From NCBI GenBank assembly GCA_004335835.1, contig RWJK01001164.1:8290-34862 (forward strand): a DNA stretch of 26,573 nucleotides, given 5' to 3'. Within the stretch, counting starts at the first letter, position 1, and the number at the start of each line of letters is the position of its first letter. Positions 10,934 through 20,581 of the stretch are shown one piece after another. Origin of the DNA: Scenedesmus sp. ARA3. Its lineage: Eukaryota > Chlorophyta > Chlorophyceae > Sphaeropleales > Scenedesmaceae. A model generated the notes under the pieces. That model saw only the letters and a list, made by a program, of their open reading frames with translations, ran no database searches and was not told where the DNA came from. Made by a program: the position numbers and the translations under genes.

Positions 10934-13599
10934 GGCTGGCGCTGTGGCGGGTGACAGCAGCAGCACCCGCAAGCGCTCCAGGAGGCAGATGCTGGCAGGC
11001 AGTGGAGGGCAGGCCTTGAAAAACAAAAAGCATGATGAGCAGGCGCAGCAGCCAAGCGACGCAGCTGCGCCGGCTGAGGCTGCTGCTGCAGGTGCGATCT
11101 AAGAAGCATAAAGGAGAATGGATGATTTATGTGTTCATACAAAGGAGCAGTCTCACGGGCAATGATGGGCAGCAGCAGGGCGCTCCTTGTCTTTCAGCTT
11201 TTTTTTAGAATAAAGATTGCAGGTCTCTGTGTGTTGGTCAGCAGAAGAGCGCACGCGGTAAAGGAAAGCATGCTGAAGACACCACAGATGTCCAGTGTTG
11301 GCAACAACTCGAGTGGCCTGTTCCGCTGTTGCAGGGGCTGCTGCTGCTGCTGCTGCTAGCGGCGGCGCACTGCTGACGGGTGCATCCGTGACAGTCAACA
11401 AGCGCAAGTGGAAGGATGGCGAAGATAATGATTTTGATCGGCCTGAGCGCGAGATCACAGTCGAGGCCCTCAGGGCGGTGAGTCAGCACAAGTTTGAAGT
11501 TGTTGTCATGTTTGGCACAAGCTGCTTAGCTGTAACAGCAGAGGACGCCATGTTGCGAGATGACAGCCGAAGGCCTTCAATGTGGGCAGCACCGCCATCC
11601 AACCAATTGCATAGCTTCCAACCACTCTGTCACCAATCTATCACCAAGCTGCTGCTGTCTGTGCCACGCATGTGCCTGCAGGTCTTCTACCTGGACGCAG
11701 AGGCAGCACGGGCGAGCTTGAATGTGGGCGAAACCGCCTTTAAACCGATTGCATAGCTTCCAACCACGCCATCACCAAGCTGTTGCTGCCTGTGCCACGC
11801 ATGTGCCTGCAGGTCTTGCACCTGGACGTAGAGGCAGCAAGGCTGAGCTTCAATGTGGGCGAAACCGCCTTTCAACCAATTGCATAGCTTCCAACCACAA
11901 CACGCATGTGCCTGCAGGTCTTCACCCTGGACGCAGAGGCAGCACGGGCGAGCTTGAATGTGGGCAAGAGTGTGTTTCAGGCGGCGCAGCGGGAGTTGGG
12001 CATCGAGCGCTGGCCCTACCGCAAAATTATGGGGCTGCGCAGCATGCTGAGCTACTACGAGGCAGTGGGGCCCGAGGAAGATGTGGCATGGCTGCGGTGA
12101 GTGATGCACAGCTGCGCGATGGTTGCACCCCGTGCGTATCAGCATACTGCTTGGTCGCCATGGCGACACGGCGCCATGTGCATCTGTGTGCGCGGCATGC
12201 TGTGCTACTACGAGGCAATGGGGCCCGAGGAAGATGCGGCATGGCTGCGGTGAGTCATGCATACCTGCGTGATTGCCATCCTGATATGCATCCCGTGCGT
12301 ATCAGCATGTTGCATGGTCAGCATGTGCATCTGTGTGCGCGGTGTGTTGCGCCGCTAGAGTGAAGTGTTGCCTGCGGGGGATGCGGCATGGCTGCAGTGA
12401 GTCATGTGCGGCTCATTCAACTACTCTGCAGTACTCTACTAGTGGTGTTGCTGGTATACAAGTGGCTGTCTTCCTAGTTTAATGCGGTGTGCGGCATGCT
12501 GAGCTACTCCGAGGCGGTGGGGCCCCAGGAAGATGCGGCATGGCTGCGGTGAGTCATGGCTTGTGCTGAATTTTAGCGTTGTGCGCGGCGTGCTGCGGCA
12601 TGACGTGGCTACGGTGCGTAGCGCTCAGCTGCGCTATGGTTGCTGCATGTGCATGGCTGTGCTGCACGGCCGGCATTTGCACATCGGTGCGCGGCGCGCT
12701 GCGCTACAAGCAGTTGTGCATCTGCCATGCCTGAAAAACCTGTCATCTTACGAAGCTGTGGGGCCTGCGGAAGACGGGGCATAGCGCACGTTCGCAGCTC
12801 TGAAGACTTAGCTGCTGCTGCTGCTGCTGCCGCAGGGAGCTGGAGCAGCAGCTGATGCTGTACCCCAACATGGAGCTGCTGCGGGATGGGCCGAGCCGGC
12901 ACGCACAGCTGTACAGGGTGAGCAGTGCTAAATGCGGCACAGCAGCTCATTTGTGCCACATCTGCAGCCCCTTACCAGGGTACTAAGGTACTGCCAGCAT
13001 AGCGTGTGTATTGCACAGCTGTGCGGGGTGAGCAGGGAATCAGCACAGCACCTCATGTACGCCAAATGCGCAGCCGCTTGTGCAGGATGATTGAAGCAAG
13101 TGTGCAGTCGTAGTGACATGTAGCCGGTGCGCTACGCACAGCTACGTGGGGTTTTAGTGAGTGAGTGAGTGAGTGACTACCTTGGCAGCTCTGCAGCTTC
13201 TGGGTAAGAAGGTGTGTGTGGCCAGGGGCGGCGCCCCTGGGCTCCACACCCTCTACACGTCCACTTGCGCCTTAGGGCACAAGCGGGGCGTGTGTTAGTG
13301 AGCAGGGATGCAGCTGAGCACAGCTCATGTGCAGCATGTCGGCAGCCAATTACCAACGAAGTTTGCACAGCATGTGTGCAATTTTCTAATGTAAGCCCAC
13401 TATGCAGCCGGAGGCAGCGTGGTGTCGCATGCATTCGTCTTGCTGTTTACCTTGATAGATTGTGTATGCAGCTTTAGGTGTTGCCTGCAGAGGCTTCCCT
13501 GCTGGCATGGCATGCCCAGCTGCTGTCCTTTTACTGCTGCTCGCACTGTGTTTGCGCCTGCAGAGGTATGAGAAGCGCGACAGGCAGCTCTACCCGTGA
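6764..13599 (+). CDS. RWP-RK domain transcription factor with long Gln/Ala-rich N-terminus
   Basis: Exons are 6764-6814, 7126-7284, 7551-11091, 11335-11477, 11918-12096, 12836-12917 and 13564-13599, with intron phases 0, 0, 1, 0, 2 and 0 all consistent. They give 1396 residues from ATG (MADLAALQHSLLPLD) to TGA. The long ORF in exon 3 has its own in-frame stop at 11100-11102, but the donor at 11092 joins in phase to the acceptor at 11334 and avoids it. The RWP-RK domain lies at about residues 1289-1345, with RWPYRK at about 1329-1334 and a short charged tail (RYEKRDRQLYP) after it. Exon 3 is mostly low complexity, with conserved-looking islands: KMRDVFIWVAEALQELGF, a basic segment around 8672-8790 (GRGKKKVKHLV then RRNAIVGLF), and two STRKR-type basic motifs. 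RWP-RK proteins are nuclear factors for nitrogen response and gamete or sex determination in plants and green algae. Which role applies here cannot be told. The start could lie further upstream. Confidence 0.85.
7455..7510. repeat. TTCACATG minisatellite in a gene B intron
   Basis: Five or so imperfect GTTCACATG units and CACACA stretches lie about 40 bp before the acceptor at 7550. Because CATG is self-complementary, the stretch has some potential to fold. Confidence 0.6.
9832..10130 (+). repeat. Glutamine-rich coding low-complexity tract
   Basis: Within exon 3 of gene B, about 100 codons are mostly CAG/CAA with interspersed Glu, His, Asp and Thr (HDQQ, QEQQ, THDQ). Such tracts are common in algal and plant transcription regulators and probably form disordered or coiled-coil segments. 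Poly-Ala runs encoded by GCA occur at about 8607-8630, 9612-9651, 10757-10785 and 10896-10931. Confidence 0.8.
10788..11006 (+). repeat. In-frame tandem duplication carrying a basic NLS-like motif
   Basis: A segment beginning EAGAVAGDSS and including STRKRTRRQML (10788-10874) is repeated 144 bp later with STRKRSRRQML (10932-11006). Poly-Ala runs separate the two. The clustered Arg/Lys resemble a nuclear localisation signal, as expected for a transcription factor; that role is inferred. Confidence 0.8.
11448..12060 (+). other. RWP-RK DNA-binding domain, split by an intron
   Basis: EREITVEALRA at the end of exon 4 joins VFTLDAEAARASLNVG, then RELGIERWPYRKIMGL in exon 5. The RWPxRK signature and the preceding GI are intact. 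The Cys usually found just before the RELGI-type segment (as in CR-x-x-GI) is a Gln here. The domain is interrupted by the 440-bp intron 11478-11917. Confidence 0.9.
11590..11917 (+). repeat. Two decoy copies of the RWP-RK exon 5' end with acceptors
   Basis: Before the true exon at 11918, copies start at 11682 and 11813, each after the same GCATGTGCCTGCAG acceptor. They encode VFYLDAEAARASLNVG and VLHLDVEAARLSFNVG and then run into a stop shortly after (FKPIA and FQPIA endings). The repeat unit of about 131 then 105 bp includes the upstream intron segment CAATTGCATAGCTTCCAAC, which occurs three times. Using either copy would truncate the RWP-RK domain before RWPYRK. Confidence 0.85.
12097..12800 (+). 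repeat. Four to five intronic copies of the RWP-RK exon 3' end with donors
   Basis: The exon end (encoding SMLSYYEAVGPEEDVAWL) plus GTGAGT recurs with ends near 12249, 12395 (degenerate), 12551 and 12784 (degenerate), with another degraded stretch at about 12582-12720. Copies at 12187-12249 and 12487-12551 keep the donor GTGAGTCATG. Intervening intron sequence is copied as well. Confidence 0.8.
12918..13400 (+). repeat. Intronic copies of the penultimate exon end of gene B
   Basis: The junction GCACAGCTGTACAGG-GTGAGCAG and following intron (GCACAGCAGCTCAT) recurs at about 13012-13085 (GCACAGCTGTGCGGGGTGAG) and more weakly at about 13297-13350. A dispersed element is inserted between the second and third copies. 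Confidence 0.6.
13157..13252 (+). mobile_element. Dispersed intronic repeat, copy 1 (possible SINE or introner-like element)
   Basis: The sequence opens with a GTGA tetranucleotide run. It continues with GACTACC, then GGCAGCTCTGCAGCT, CTGGGTAAG, a GC-rich palindrome (CAGGGGCGGCGCCCCTGG) and ends near ACCCTCT. The same sequence order occurs on the minus strand at 24619-24724. Both copies lie in introns of unrelated genes in the sense orientation of the host gene. It is too short to encode anything. Its class is uncertain: the tetranucleotide run could be a SINE tail (in the reverse orientation) or a 5' splice-site-like end. Confidence 0.6.
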
Positions 13600-13627
13600 G
13601 GACCACAGCTGGAAGTGGCATGGCAGC

Positions 13628-13785
13628 CGCACACCACCACCACCACCACCAGCAGCAGCAGCAGCAGCCATCCCTGCTGTGCTTCAAGCGGTGTCGGCGT
13701 GCACGCCAGCACACTGCAGACGTCAACGCAGTGCGGGGAGCACTCTGCACTGCACAAGGCAGGCTACAAGGCGTCAGGTGGAAGC

Positions 13786-13828
<43 letters not shown>

Positions 13829-13955
13829 GCCCTGCTGTGCTTCAAGCGGTGTTGGCGTGCACGCCAGCAAGTTGCAGACGTCAACGCGGTGCGGGGAGCA
13901 TTCTGCACTGCACAAATCAGGCTACAAGGCGTCAGGGAGGAGCCCAGTAGCCTGT
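13628..13955 (+). repeat. 159-bp duplication downstream of the gene B stop
   Basis: Two copies of a segment starting CTGCTGTGCTTCAAGCGGTG (about 13675-13790 and 13834-13948) are separated by a run of about 13 CAG/AGC triplets. A short CAC run lies at 13633-13650. The segment lies in the probable 3' UTR of gene B. Open frames cross it, but none is recognisable. Confidence 0.75.
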
Positions 13956-14015
13956 CTGCTGGGCAAGTCGTGTGGGTGCGAGGGGGTGACGCTGCAAGTG
14001 GCTGATTGTGATTCC

Positions 14016-14020
14016 TGTAA
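14016..14020 (+). terminator. Candidate polyadenylation signal for gene B
   Basis: TGTAA, the usual chlorophyte polyadenylation motif, occurs about 420 bases after the stop at 13599. It would give a plausible 3' UTR length. No transcript data are available to confirm it. Confidence 0.4.
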
Positions 14021-15017
14021 TGAGTGTGCCCTGGGCATTCAGCATTGTCAGCGCGTCATGTTTGGGGCATGTGCAGCTGCAGCTGTGCCTCGTATTTTGA
14101 GTTTCTGAGACATGTGCAGCCCCCTTTGAGAGATAGCTCTGTCAGCTGGTCGAATCTGAGTTTGGCAGCCAGCAAATTGCCATCACATGCCTGCCTATGC
14201 ATATGCATTCACCTGTCACCCATGCTTCAGCAACATGCAAGCTCCAGTGCATTACGCCGTTGTTCAGTTGGCATCTCTCATACGCACTTTCAGACTATTA
14301 AACCTCGGCCTCTCTGACATTGCCAGCATTGCAGCATCGCCATGCACATTCAGCCGATGTTTGTTGCTCAAGCGTTGCTGCCACAAGCACCATTCCATCA
14401 TCATCGATGTCACTTCTTGCGCTTGCATCTGAACCAAAGCTTGTACCCAGCACTGAACCCAGTATCTGTGAGCTGCATCTTGCATCCTACACCCTTGAAT
14501 TGCATCGTGCGTCCTTGGCCAAGCCCTGAATCTTGCATGCAGCTGGCATGGTACGTATGCATGGCTAGCTCAACAACATGAGAAACAATTGTCAGGCACA
14601 AAGGTGCTTCTGCTGTGTAAAGCGTATCACGTGTTAGGGTTGATGCAGAGTGTTTTGCAGCTTTACGCATTCATCAGCGTGCTGCCATGACACTTTATGC
14701 GGTGATGTTCAACTTGAACTGAAAGCATACGTCTGGCAGCACTGTGCTGTGACTCACAGTGTGGTAGCAAATGAGGGCTGCTGCATGTATAATCAGCTCA
14801 AAGGCTGGTTGCCAAGTGCAGCATGTCAGGCAGCACCACGCTAGAGTCCTTGTGACAACTGTTCAAGTCTCTGTGAGGTTGGACTCGGTGGTTGCTCAAA
14901 GTGCATGTCATTGGCTCATGAACAGGGCTGTGACCCAGTGATGTAGCATACAAGATAGACATAGAGTTGACATGTGTTTTGATTGACATGCAAGCAGAGC
15001 ACCTACATCACATTGAT
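14021..15017. other. Intergenic region without recognisable genes
   Basis: Several short open frames occur on both strands, but none shows a domain, codon bias like the neighbouring genes or splice-phase support. Triplet repeats are scarce here, unlike the genic parts of the window. Confidence 0.5.
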
Positions 15018-15882
15018 AGGGGGTGATCACTTTCCAGCTTGCCAACTGCACATCCCGGCTCACACGCGCCCGCTTGATGTCATATTGAGTTGGTATACAT
15101 GGATGCAATTTATGACGGCTTGTGGGGTGCAGAAAACAGCTGCACACCTGACAGTTTGCCGTAATTCTTGCAAAACTGCAGCAAGCCCAAGCGCAGCACC
15201 GTGCTAGGGAGTGATCAGTTCTCAGCTTGCCAACTGCCCATCCCGGCTCAGACGCGCCCTCTTCATGTCATATTGAGTTGGTAGACATGGATGCAAATTT
15301 ATGACGGCTTGTGGGGTGCAAAAAACAGCTGCACACCTGATAGAATGCCGCAATCCCTGCAATATTGCACCAAGCCCAACCGCAGCACCGTGCTAGGGAG
15401 TGCTTGCTTCCCAGCTTGCCAACTGCTCATAACGGCTCAGATGAGCTTCCTTGATGTCAAATTTAGTTGTTATACACGGATGCAATTTTATGAAGGCTTG
15501 TTGGGTGCAGACAACAGCTCCGCACCTGGCAAAATGCTGCATTCCCTGCAAAACTGCAGCAAGCCCAAGCGCAGCACCGTGCTAGGGAGTGATCATTTCC
15601 CAGCTTGCCAACTGCCCATCCTGGCTCAGACGCATCCCCTTGTAGCCATATTGAATCGGAATACATGGATGCAAATTTTGACAGCTTGTGGGAGACAGAA
15701 AGCAGCTCCGCACATGACAGAATGATGCAATCCCTGTAAAACTGCAGCAAGCCGAAGCGCAGCACCAAGATAAGAATTGATCACTTCCCAGCTTGCCAAC
15801 TGCACATCCCAGCTCAGACGCGCGCCTTGATGTCATATTGAGTTGGATTACATGGATGTAAATATATGACGGCTTGTTCAGG
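15018..15882. repeat. Satellite of about 4.6 tandem units of 188-189 bp
   Basis: The anchor CAGCTTGCCAACTG recurs at 15035, 15223, 15412, 15601 and 15789. Each unit also carries GCAGCACCGTGCTAGGGAGT, a TGATGTCATATTGAGTTGG segment and an ATGGATGCAA segment. Units differ by scattered substitutions; the last is partial. The 189-bp period leaves one frame open across two and a half units at 15291-15725, but the product matches nothing I recognise. Confidence 0.9.
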
Positions 15883-15933
15883 GGTGGTGAACTGCTCTGT
15901 TCGTATCACACAAGTCAGGTCACCGAAGGTTCT

Positions 15934-16212
15934 GGGCAAAAGCAGCCAGCGGTGGTGTGACCCTTGTACCGCTGCCTGGCATTCATTTCCGGTCATTTGC
16001 ACGTACGTATAACAGCAATGATCTGCAAGGTGTATTCTAAATCTGCAGCACCTATGAAGATGCCCAAAATGTAGTGGTGATGCAGTGCAACAGACCGCTT
16101 GACACACAGTTGCCTAGTGTCACGGCCGGTAAGCATGGCGTCAGTTGCAGGCAAAAACAGCCGGCGTTGGTGTGCCCCTTGGACCGTTGCTGCTGGTCTG
16201 GATTTCCGTGTG
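15934..16212. repeat. Two-copy dispersed duplication
   Basis: GGCAAAAGCAGCCAGCGGTG at about 15934 and GGCAAAAACAGCCGGCGTTG at 16150 begin matching stretches of about 60 bp, each continuing with a CCCTTG-containing segment and a GCTGC stretch. They are offset by about 216 bp. Confidence 0.6.
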
Positions 16213-16729
16213 TTTGGAGTGTACTAATATCAGACAAGATTTGAAAGTTCTAAAATTGGTGAACATGTGGTCCCAACATCATTTCGGGCAGTGGCAGCGT
16301 CACAGGGTGTTGGCCAGCGCACCCGCTGACATGACAGGTTCCACCCGAGTTTGCCATGCATGCGGCTTTGTCTTGACGTCGGTTCAGCATTCAGAGGAAT
16401 GCCAGATGGTGGCTGGATCATATGTTGGATGTCATTTTACCGGTGAAATGAACACACCTGCACTTGAGGCAGCATGCATGATGCACTGTAGATGATCTGC
16501 AAACCCACTGGCTGTTGCCATTTGTGTTTAGCTAAGCGGTACCCACTAGGTATCACCATGAACCCAGCACAGCACCCAGCCCAGGCTCGAGCTGCTGTTA
16601 TTGTGGAACCTTTCACGGCATGCTTAGCCAATTATGCTTTCCCCGCACCTGTCAAATGTTTGCAAGCAATACCTGACCTTGGTGCAGCAGCTGTTGAGCC
16701 ACCAACTGCCACTGATGCAGCAGAACAAA

Positions 16730-16927
16730 CTATTGCTGACAAAGCGAGCCAGAGCCGCCCGCATGGAGCACCCCATATAGGACACTGATCTGTCCTGCAT
16801 GCAGCAGCTCCGTGCACCAAATCAGTGGAAAACCAGTGCTGACAAAGCCAGTCAAAGAGGCCCGCGGTCGGCACCCCTTGGGGGTCAATGCTTTGCCCAG
16901 CATGCAATAGCTCCATGCACCAAGTCC
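16730..16927. repeat. Tandem duplication of about 103 bp
   Basis: Two diverged copies share GCTGACAAAG (16735 and 16838), a CCCGC segment, GCACCCC, and an AGCTCC-TGCACCAA end. An open frame from an ATG at 16558 to 16788 overlaps the first copy, but I cannot assign it a function. Confidence 0.65.
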
Positions 16928-18180
16928 GTGCCCAGTCATTCAGTTTTGGTGGCCTAACGCCCTGCCAAAAGCATACAACACGACTCACAAACAAGCTGAA
17001 AAGTCAATAAACTAACACATGCACAAGCCTGGTGCATTGCAGGGTGTGTCCCCATGTGCCAACAGGCTATGCTTTATAAAAGGTCTGTGTTTGACAGTGC
17101 TGGCTACATATAGTATACGCAACGTGAACTACATGGGGCGAGCGAGTCGTGCTGAAGTGGGTTGCACAAGCCAGGATGCCCCACAAAACAGCCCCAAGGC
17201 CCCTTTGTGACGATTTGGCTGCATCGCTCACACAAGCCAGCAGCTGCGGCTGCTGCTGCTGGTGAAGACAGCCGCTCTGACGCTGCATGCACACCCCAGA
17301 TGAGCAGCAGGCCCAATGCTAAACCAAAACCTTCGCTCTACGAGCAGCTAAGCTGGCCTGGCCAGCTGTGCAACCAGCATCTAATCAACCTTGTCAGCAA
17401 GTGCAGCAACAGTGCCATGTTGCGGCCTAAATGCACAACTATCAAGACACCAACTACACACTTTGTTTGTGATGCGTGTGCCCTCACAGCTGCAATACAA
17501 TTTTGTATCAGCCTGCTGCTGCCTGTTGGCAACACCTGGCACAGCAGCAACAGCAGCTACATGAACCAGCAAGCTGACAAGCACAATGCCACGCACAGCT
17601 GCACAGCAACTCAAAGCCCTACAGGACTGCCTCGGCAGTTGTTTAAACCCTTGCAGCAGCGCCTCTAAACCCTCATTAGCGCCCCCAGCAAAAGACCCAG
17701 CCACAGCAGCCTTCATTCCCACTCCAACATACATTCAGCTTTCACAATCATTAACCCTGCGGCGTCACCAAGTAAGTGGCAAATGTACACAACCAACTCA
17801 ACATGGTCCGCAGCAGCAGACAATCGGACCAGCATGCATGCTATCCGGCAGAACAACACACGTATTCTGAAGATCACAACATTGTTTATATCTGTTCAGT
17901 TTCACCGTGCTGGCATGTTGCTGTTGGATGCATTTGGGCCTGCCATATGTCCGCACACTGACAACAGCGGTAGCTCATACAGTGTCAGCAGCACAGCGAC
18001 GGGCTGCACCAGCCAGACAGCCGTCTGCAACCTACTCTGTAAAGTAGCTGCTGCTCTAATGACCACTGCAGGTCAGCACACACAACTATTTCTTTGTATA
18101 TAGTCAGCCGGCAAAACGAGCGCGTGGGGCATGCAATCAACTGATGCAACACTGGTGCTAACCGCATCCAGGATACAGCA
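16928..18180. other. Intergenic region with a TATA-like motif and no supported gene
   Basis: TATAAAAGG at about 17075-17083 is a good match to a TATA box, but the short frames downstream (for example from ATG at 17132, 25 codons) have no recognisable product. A larger open frame at 17162-17668 has no in-frame ATG near its start and no domain. I see nothing I can call as a gene. Confidence 0.35.
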
Positions 18181-18183
18181 GAC

Positions 18184-18450
18184 GGCGGTTTGAAGGTGCA
18201 ACCGCCTTGCACAAAAGCCGCCAGCAGTCGCAATCAGAAAAGTATCAGCGTCAGCTGCATAGCCCGCACAAAGCGACTCCACTGCAATATCGTAACTGCT
18301 GGCCAGCACGCAAGTCGACAGTATTACAGTGCCAGCTATGCCACGCGGGCGCACAGCCTCAAATCAACTGCTGCAGTGTTGCTGGCATGCACAACCAAAG
18401 TGACTAGATGCGAGAAAGGCGGAAGGTGCAACAGAGCCTTGCACAAAAAC
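18184..18450. repeat. Two-copy duplication offset by about 230 bp
   Basis: GAAGGTGCAAC followed by CCTTGCACAAAA occurs at about 18192 and again at 18422, each preceded by GGCGG. The flanks are weakly similar, suggesting an old tandem duplication. Confidence 0.5.
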
Positions 18451-18849
18451 AGTAAACAATTGCAAGGTATCCTGCAGCAGCAATGCCAGACAGCCTGCAT
18501 CAAGCTCGGTGGCCAGTGGTCAACTCAACACACCATGTGCAGCCAAAGCGGTCAACGCAATCAACTGTTCTTATCTTTGTCCAAGCCCCAGGCACCAGTG
18601 CTATTGCCCATAGCATGCGACAGTCATTCAACAGACGTGTAGCAAGCAAGCAGAAACTGAAGAAACACACAAACTGCAGTTGCCAGCACTCATTTTAAGC
18701 ACCGGTTTGTGACACATGCACGGTCGGCGTGCACACACATGCACGTGTGGTGTTGCCAAAGCAACAACCATGCAGGCAGTCAAAGAATGCCTGTGTTTGA
18801 CCGCATGAACGGACCCTACACTGCTTTGTGCCGTCAGGCCATGCCGTTC

Positions 18850-19350
18850 ATAAAACCAGAAGCATCAGCACTGTGCAAAGCTGCCCGGTTGCTTTTGATA
18901 TGCAGGTGGTTGTGTCAACTGCACAGTTGGCGCATGCTGATGACAGCATTGCAATTTCACAACCATGAAAAAGGCAGAGCCCAGGTAACTGCCAGCACTG
19001 CGCTCCTGCACGCAGCGCATTCAAAACCGAACTTTGCAAACCTCACCAGCATCATGTGAGGAGGGTCAATAGTGGTGCTGAGAAAAACCCGGGGTCAGTG
19101 CGTGTACTGATGCAAGCACGTCTGCACAAGTACTTCGCAGCTGCACGTGATATACAGTTAGGTGTGTCAACTGTACAGTTGCGGCATGCTGGTGACAGCA
19201 CAGCGATCTCACAGCCAAGAACAAGGCATAGTCAAAGCACTGCACAGCACTGCGCATGCAATCTCAACACCAAGATCAAAATGCAGCCAAAGAACTGCCT
19301 GTGCTGCATTCCTTCAGGCAGCGCATTCAAATCAACCTCAGCAACGCTCA
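18850..19350. repeat. Two-copy tandem duplication of about 252 bp
   Basis: GTGTCAACTG, ACAGTTG, GCATGCTG and TGACAGCA occur in order at about 18912 and about 19164. Both copies continue to a GCAGCGCATTCAAA motif (about 19012 and 19318). The copies are clearly diverged. Confidence 0.6.
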
Positions 19351-19747
19351 GAAAGCAGCAAGGAAGGTCCGCATGTTGCTGGGGAGGCCAGTGTGTGAAA
19401 TAATGCAAGCGCCTCCATGCAACTGTGCCTGCAGGGGTAATGTTCGGCACATTCCTGCCAAGAACAAGTCCATAAAGTGCCAGGCACATGTTCGAGCCTC
19501 ATTCAAACCTCATTCACTGAATGAAGCAAGCCTGCTGTGGGTTCAGCAGCGCCCAGCAGGGGCAGCAGTGGTGCAATGCCGAGAGGTATGCAGCATGCCT
19601 CACCTGCTGTGGCAAACAAACACCGACAACGCTGTGCCTATAAACATTTGGCAATAATTGCAGAGAAAAGGGTCTGGCCGGCCCGGGGGAAGCAAGCAGA
19701 CAATCGCATGGCACAAACACAAAGCACACAAAGCACACAGTATTAAT

Positions 19748-19910
19748 CAGCTGCACATGCAGCCTCACCAAAGTGGGGTGGCTCCACAATTCAACCATGC
19801 AAAAGCCTACCGCCCTCGCAGCAGCACATATAAAACCTCAAAGAAGTGCTTACAAAGCAGCTGCACATGCAGCCTCGCCAAAGTGGGGTGGCTCCACAAT
19901 TAGACCATGC
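19748..19910. repeat. Two-copy tandem duplication of 110 bp
   Basis: CAGCTGCACATGCAGCCTC, then CCAAAGTGGGGTGGCTCC, then ACCATGCAAA occur at 19748 and 19858. The stretch between holds CACATATAAAACC, a weak TATA-like sequence. Confidence 0.8.
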
Positions 19911-20581
19911 AAAGGCGTTCCATCCCTGCTATCATTGTTGTGATCATCAGCTGTTAGTTGATGCTGGGTCGAGGCGTACCACTCATTGGCACCACAGCAT
20001 GAGGAAAGAACGCCGGTTTGGAAAAAATCCTCAACGCCGCAGCAGGAAACGCACCATCTGTAGTGTGCCACATGTGGATGTACATTCGTCAGCAGAACAG
20101 CAGTGGCTGCGTCAGTGATGCTGCTTTTTCACCGCTGCCAGGTACGCATATTGCACACAGGCGACTGCTGTGCATGCGGTCAAGCAGGCAGCAAACACTC
20201 AGCGTTTAAGCACACCTGATGTGCCAGACAGCGACAAAAGTCTCAAAATAAACCACAACCGTGTGCAAATACAGATCTAGGCGCAATTGTTGGCAAGCTG
20301 CGCCATCACACTAATCAAACCTTCGGCCCAGCAAAAGATGCCCTCGTTTCCTGCAAGCAAAGCGAATGGTGTGTTTCCTGCAAGCCAAGCGCATGTCTTT
20401 TAAGCCGTCAGCCCTTGTGCATAGCTCTGCTCAACCGCCAGCCAGCAGCTAGCTGCAGGCAACAGCCCTCTGGCAGGTTGCAACAAGATGAAATCCCCTG
20501 CAAACCAGCCCCAAGCAACGCCTGGTTCAGGATGAGCTCATCAAAAAGATGAGCTAATCACAAGCTCATCAAAGCAGCACC
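19911..20581. other. Intergenic 3' flank of the kinase gene
   Basis: No gene is visible. A short direct repeat of a TTTCCTGCAAGC motif (about 20348 and 20377) and an AGCTCATC hairpin next to the kinase stop lie here. No TGTAA motif in kinase sense was found from about 20220 to 20580. Confidence 0.45.
20531..20570 (-). repeat. AGCTCATC inverted repeats just downstream of the kinase stop
   Basis: GATGAGCTCATC (20531-20542) is a perfect 12-bp palindrome. GATGAGCT (20548-20555) and AGCTCATC (20563-20570) form a perfect 8-bp stem with a 7-base loop. The stem lies 12 bases past the kinase stop codon, within its 3' UTR. Confidence 0.6.

Noticed and set aside
14140..14165. GGTCGAATC-like string resembling a tRNA T-arm
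   Set aside because: No matching acceptor stem, D-arm or A-box could be found around it.
15291..15725. 144-codon open frame across the 189-bp satellite
   Set aside because: The frame is open because the unit length is divisible by three. The product is just the repeat translated, other units carry stops, and no domain is recognised.
17162..17668. 168-codon open frame downstream of a TATA-like motif
   Set aside because: The codon content and composition do not resemble the neighbouring genes, there is no domain, and the opposite strand is equally open.
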